From Parahoeflea alexandrii (GTDB lineage: Bacteria; Pseudomonadota; Alphaproteobacteria; Rhizobiales; Rhizobiaceae), in NCBI RefSeq assembly GCF_024105735.1, contig NZ_JAAAML010000001.1, positions 1,063,809 through 1,127,808 on the forward strand: DNA of 64,000 nt, written 5' to 3'. The notes under the pieces are model-generated. The model saw only the letters and a list, made by a program, of their open reading frames with translations, was not told the origin of the DNA and did no database searches. Shown in pieces: positions 61,225 through 64,000 of this stretch. Each line of letters starts with the position of its first letter. Position 1 is the first letter of the stretch. The position numbers and the translations under genes were made by a program.

Positions 61225-61890
61225 TCAGTCCAGCCATCTGACCGCGCTTTCGAAGACTGCATCAAACATTTCCACCGTCAGGCGACCGGTGTTGGTGTTG
61301 TAGCGTGAGCAATGGTAGCTCGAAATGATGCACATATTGCCCATTGCTGTTTTGGCGCCATGACTGAAGGGATGGTGAGCCGGTTTGCCGCCGAGCGCGC
61401 GAATGGTGCTGTCGTGTGAAATCCTGCCAAGCGTGATGATGACCTTGAGCCGCGGCATGGCTTCGATTGCGGCCGTGAGAAATCTCCGGCAGGTGTTGAT
61501 TTCCGCCCCGACCGGCTTGTTTTCAGGTGGAACACACCGAACCGCGTTGGTGATTGCAATGCCCTTCAGTCTCGGCTGGTCCGCGGAAGCAGGCGTTGCA
61601 TCGTTTTCGGCCAGTCCGTGCCTGGCCAGTGTTTCATGCAGGAGAGCGCCTGAATCATCGCCTACAAAGGGAACGCCGGTACGGTTGGCGCCACGCAGGC
61701 CGGGCGCCAGGCCTACAATCAGCAACTCAACCGCGGATGACCCTTCCGGGGGATACCATGTTTCGACCGGAGCATTGTGCCAGTCGGGAAACCGGTCGCG
61801 GTTCTTGAGTGCAAAATCGTGCAGCCGCGGACAAAGGCTGCAATCGGGATCAGGCTCGTTCGGTCGGGCCATGTGGCCGGACACAGCCAC
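61225..61890 (-). CDS. Uracil-DNA glycosylase family 5 (UdgB type)
   Basis: 221-residue DNA-repair glycosylase with a probable 4Fe-4S cluster (CSLCPRL near the N-terminus; RCVPPENKP and NTCRRF later). Catalytic blocks are those of family 5: GLAPGLRGANRTGVPFVGDDSG and near the C-terminus SYHCSRYNTNTGRLT, where a Cys replaces the Pro of the more common HPSPRN. It removes uracil and other deaminated bases. GTG 61890 is the listed start, ATG 61872 is the alternative. It is 7 bp after the NYN gene and convergent with smpB. Confidence 0.86.
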   Translation of the reverse strand: MAVSGHMARPNEPDPDCSLCPRLHDFALKNRDRFPDWHNAPVETWYPPEGSSAVELLIVGLAPGLRGANRTGVPFVGDDSGALLHETLARHGLAENDATPASADQPRLKGIAITNAVRCVPPENKPVGAEINTCRRFLTAAIEAMPRLKVIITLGRISHDSTIRALGGKPAHHPFSHGAKTAMGNMCIISSYHCSRYNTNTGRLTVEMFDAVFESAVRWLD

Positions 61891-61897
61891 TTCCGGG

Positions 61898-62482
61898 TCA
61901 ATCCTCGAATTCTTCCTCTTCCTCCGCCGGCGCGTAGGATCGCTGCGGACGTTCTGACGGCTCTCGGCCGATTTCCGATTTCAGGCTGGTCAGGTCGATG
62001 AAGTAGTCAGCCTGCCTGCGAAGGTCATCGGCGATCATTGGCGGCTGGGAGGAAAGCGAGGAGACGACTGTCACCTTGCGGCCCTTGCGCTGCAAGGCCT
62101 CGACCAAGGACGTGAAATCGCCGTCACCGGAGAAAATTACCAAGTGGTCGACTACGTCAGACTGCTCCATGGCATCGATTGCGAGCTCGATGTCCATGTT
62201 GCCCTTGATTTTCCGACGGCCGGTGGAGTCGGTAAATTCTTTTGCGGGCTTGGTAACTACTTTATACCCATTGTAATCGAGCCAGTCGATCAATGGGCGG
62301 ATCGATGAATATTCCTGATCCTCAATCAAAGCGGTGTAATAGTAGGCCCGCAACAAATACCCGCGGGATTGAAAAGCCTTGAGCAACTTCCGGTAGTCGA
62401 TATCGAAATTCAGGCTTTTTGACGCTGCGTATAGATTCGCCCCATCAATAAAGAGCGCAATTTTCTCTCTTGGATCAAACAC
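61898..62482 (-). CDS. NYN-domain RNase-like protein (LabA/DUF88 family)
   Basis: 194-residue PIN-like nuclease-fold protein. Acidic catalytic positions are Asp in ALFIDGANLYAASK, Asp in IKGNMDIELAIDAM and FSGDGDFTSL. A C-terminal acidic tail (EEEEEFED) and Tyr/Pro-rich linker follow. NYN proteins are thought to cleave structured RNA. It is divergent from rpoZ with a 367-bp gap and conserved in this position in other Rhizobiales. Confidence 0.9.
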   Translation of the reverse strand: MFDPREKIALFIDGANLYAASKSLNFDIDYRKLLKAFQSRGYLLRAYYYTALIEDQEYSSIRPLIDWLDYNGYKVVTKPAKEFTDSTGRRKIKGNMDIELAIDAMEQSDVVDHLVIFSGDGDFTSLVEALQRKGRKVTVVSSLSSQPPMIADDLRRQADYFIDLTSLKSEIGREPSERPQRSYAPAEEEEEFED

Positions 62483-62849
62483 TTATGATCTTCCTTTCAA
62501 AGAAGCCCTCTGTCTCAACTGAAGGCAAGTCTGGCTTCTGCATGACCAATTTAGATCGATCTCGAACTTTTTGAAAGCCATACAAGTACCATTCTCATAC
62601 TGTTCCACGACTCAATAAATCGTCAGGCCGAACCAAATGCTGCGGTTGGTCCCATTTTTCAAGGGTTGTCGCCTTGATACTTATGCATAGCTGCTAAAGG
62701 ACCGATGATTCTGACGCAAAGGTCGGTTGCGTAAACTGCAATATACGGGGCGTCAAACAAGTGCTTTTGCCGCAAAGGACTTGAATTAGCCACACAATGT
62801 GTTTATCGCATGGTCAAACTCCCCCATAGCAGTTTGCAAAGGACAGGCA
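62483..62849. other. Intergenic divergent promoter region, NYN gene / rpoZ
   Basis: 367 bp, AT-rich in the centre. Must carry the promoters of both neighbours. A CTGACG...TAAACT pair near 62710-62736 and TTGCGT nearby are weak candidates for rpoZ. AAAGGA lies before the rpoZ ATG. No coding region is seen. Confidence 0.5.
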
Positions 62850-63251
62850 ATGGCCCGCGTCACAGTCGAAGATTGCATCGACAAGGTTGATAATCGTTTT
62901 GAACTGGTATTGCTTGCCAGCCATCGCGCCCGCCAGATCTCCCAGGGCGGACAAATCACGATCTCGCGTGATAACGACAAGAACCCTGTTGTTGCCCTCA
63001 GAGAAATCGCAGATGAAACACTTTCGCCCGGCGATCTGAAGGAAGACCTCATTCATTCGCTGCAGAAGCATGTCGAAGTTGACGAGCCGGAGCCCGATCC
63101 GGAGCGTTACCTGCAGACTGCAGAGACGACGGAAGAGGTTGTCGCCGAAGACGATCAGCCCGAGGGCGTTTCTTTCGGCTCGATGTCGGAAGAAGAGCTG
63201 CTCGCTGGCATCGAAGGACTTGTGCCGCCGGAAAAAAGCGACGACTATTAA
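62850..63251 (+). CDS. rpoZ: DNA-directed RNA polymerase omega subunit
   Basis: 133-residue omega subunit of RNA polymerase, which helps fold the beta-prime subunit. N-terminal core is canonical: [20 protein letters not shown], then [11 protein letters not shown] and [10 protein letters not shown]. The acidic C-terminal extension ([14 protein letters not shown] to PPEKSDDY) is usual in Rhizobiales. ATG at 62850 has GGACAGG just upstream; a 17-codon longer frame is rejected. Upstream of the rsh gene, as in many bacteria. Confidence 0.96.
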   Translation: MARVTVEDCIDKVDNRFELVLLASHRARQISQGGQITISRDNDKNPVVALREIADETLSPGDLKEDLIHSLQKHVEVDEPEPDPERYLQTAETTEEVVAEDDQPEGVSFGSMSEEELLAGIEGLVPPEKSDDY

Positions 63252-63329
63252 GCGTCTGGACGTGGCCTGACGATTTGCATGAATCGGCAGGCCATGAGTC
63301 CGGAGGCCGATAGACAGCTGATGCTTTGC

Positions 63330-63358
63330 AATGCGCCGGTCGTTCGATTCGGCGCATT
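63330..63358 (+). terminator. Hairpin terminator after rpoZ
   Basis: AATGCGCCG (63330-63338) and CGGCGCATT (63350-63358) form a perfect 9-bp stem with an 11-nt loop, followed by TTCTTGTTTT. It lies 79 nt after the rpoZ stop and 25 nt before the next start, so it would attenuate but not fully cut the downstream gene. Confidence 0.72.
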
Positions 63359-63382
63359 TTCTTGTTTTGGAGTGCCCATCAG

Positions 63383-64000
<618 letters not shown>

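Overview
The window is a GC-rich alphaproteobacterial chromosome segment, most likely from the order Rhizobiales (Hyphomicrobiales). The evidence is the housekeeping block at the right end (dapA, smpB, a family-5 uracil-DNA glycosylase, an NYN-domain protein, rpoZ and a RelA/SpoT gene), the RopA/Omp2b-type porin, and the many TRAP and ABC uptake systems typical of marine and plant-associated members. A Hoeflea-like organism would fit, but the genus is a guess.

Left part (1-14380): the end of an ABC transporter (ATPase cut by the window edge, NMT1/SsuA-type binding protein, GntR regulator), then a TRAP transporter (dctPQM order, minus strand) and a MarR regulator. Divergent from the MarR gene is a tightly overlapping eight-gene operon (6024-14380): ferredoxin-type reductase, Rieske oxygenase alpha and beta, acyl-CoA ligase, cysteine-less thiolase-like protein, DUF35/degenerate-SDR fusion, isatin-hydrolase-like cyclase and a canonical SDR. 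I read this as a route for oxidative breakdown of indole-3-acetate (or a close relative). The oxygenase would form dioxindole-acetate, the ligase would add CoA, a thiolase-fold/DUF35 retro-aldolase would release isatin plus acetyl-CoA, and the cyclase would open isatin to isatinate. The ordered chemistry is inference. The family assignments are visible in the sequence.

Middle (14469-28719): a complete LIV-type ABC importer on the minus strand with a Tat-type binding protein. It is followed by a divergent pair: an Asp/Glu-racemase-family gene, and a plus-strand operon of a TPP-dependent enzyme, a DadA-like FAD oxidoreductase, a second TRAP transporter and two membrane proteins (TauE/SafE type and an SBF-like protein). 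The TPP enzyme could decarboxylate isatinate, or the operon could serve an unrelated 2-oxo/amino acid.

29034-51051 is a surface-adhesion module: an orphan LuxR-type response regulator, a 5811-residue RTX adhesin, and its type I secretion ABC transporter and HlyD-type adaptor. The adhesin contains 125 in-register nonapeptides that depart from the RTX consensus, a secretion-like module in mid-protein, FG-GAP, C-type-lectin-like and LamG modules, and a C-terminal RTX/secretion end.

Right part (51052-64000): a gene-poor stretch with tRNA-Ser(GCU), a porin with a strong terminator, an OmpA-type protein, a 32-residue membrane protein and an HhH-domain protein in one cluster. Then come an alpha/beta hydrolase, a soluble lytic transglycosylase, and the dapA-smpB / udg-NYN / rpoZ-rsh block, with the last gene cut by the window end.
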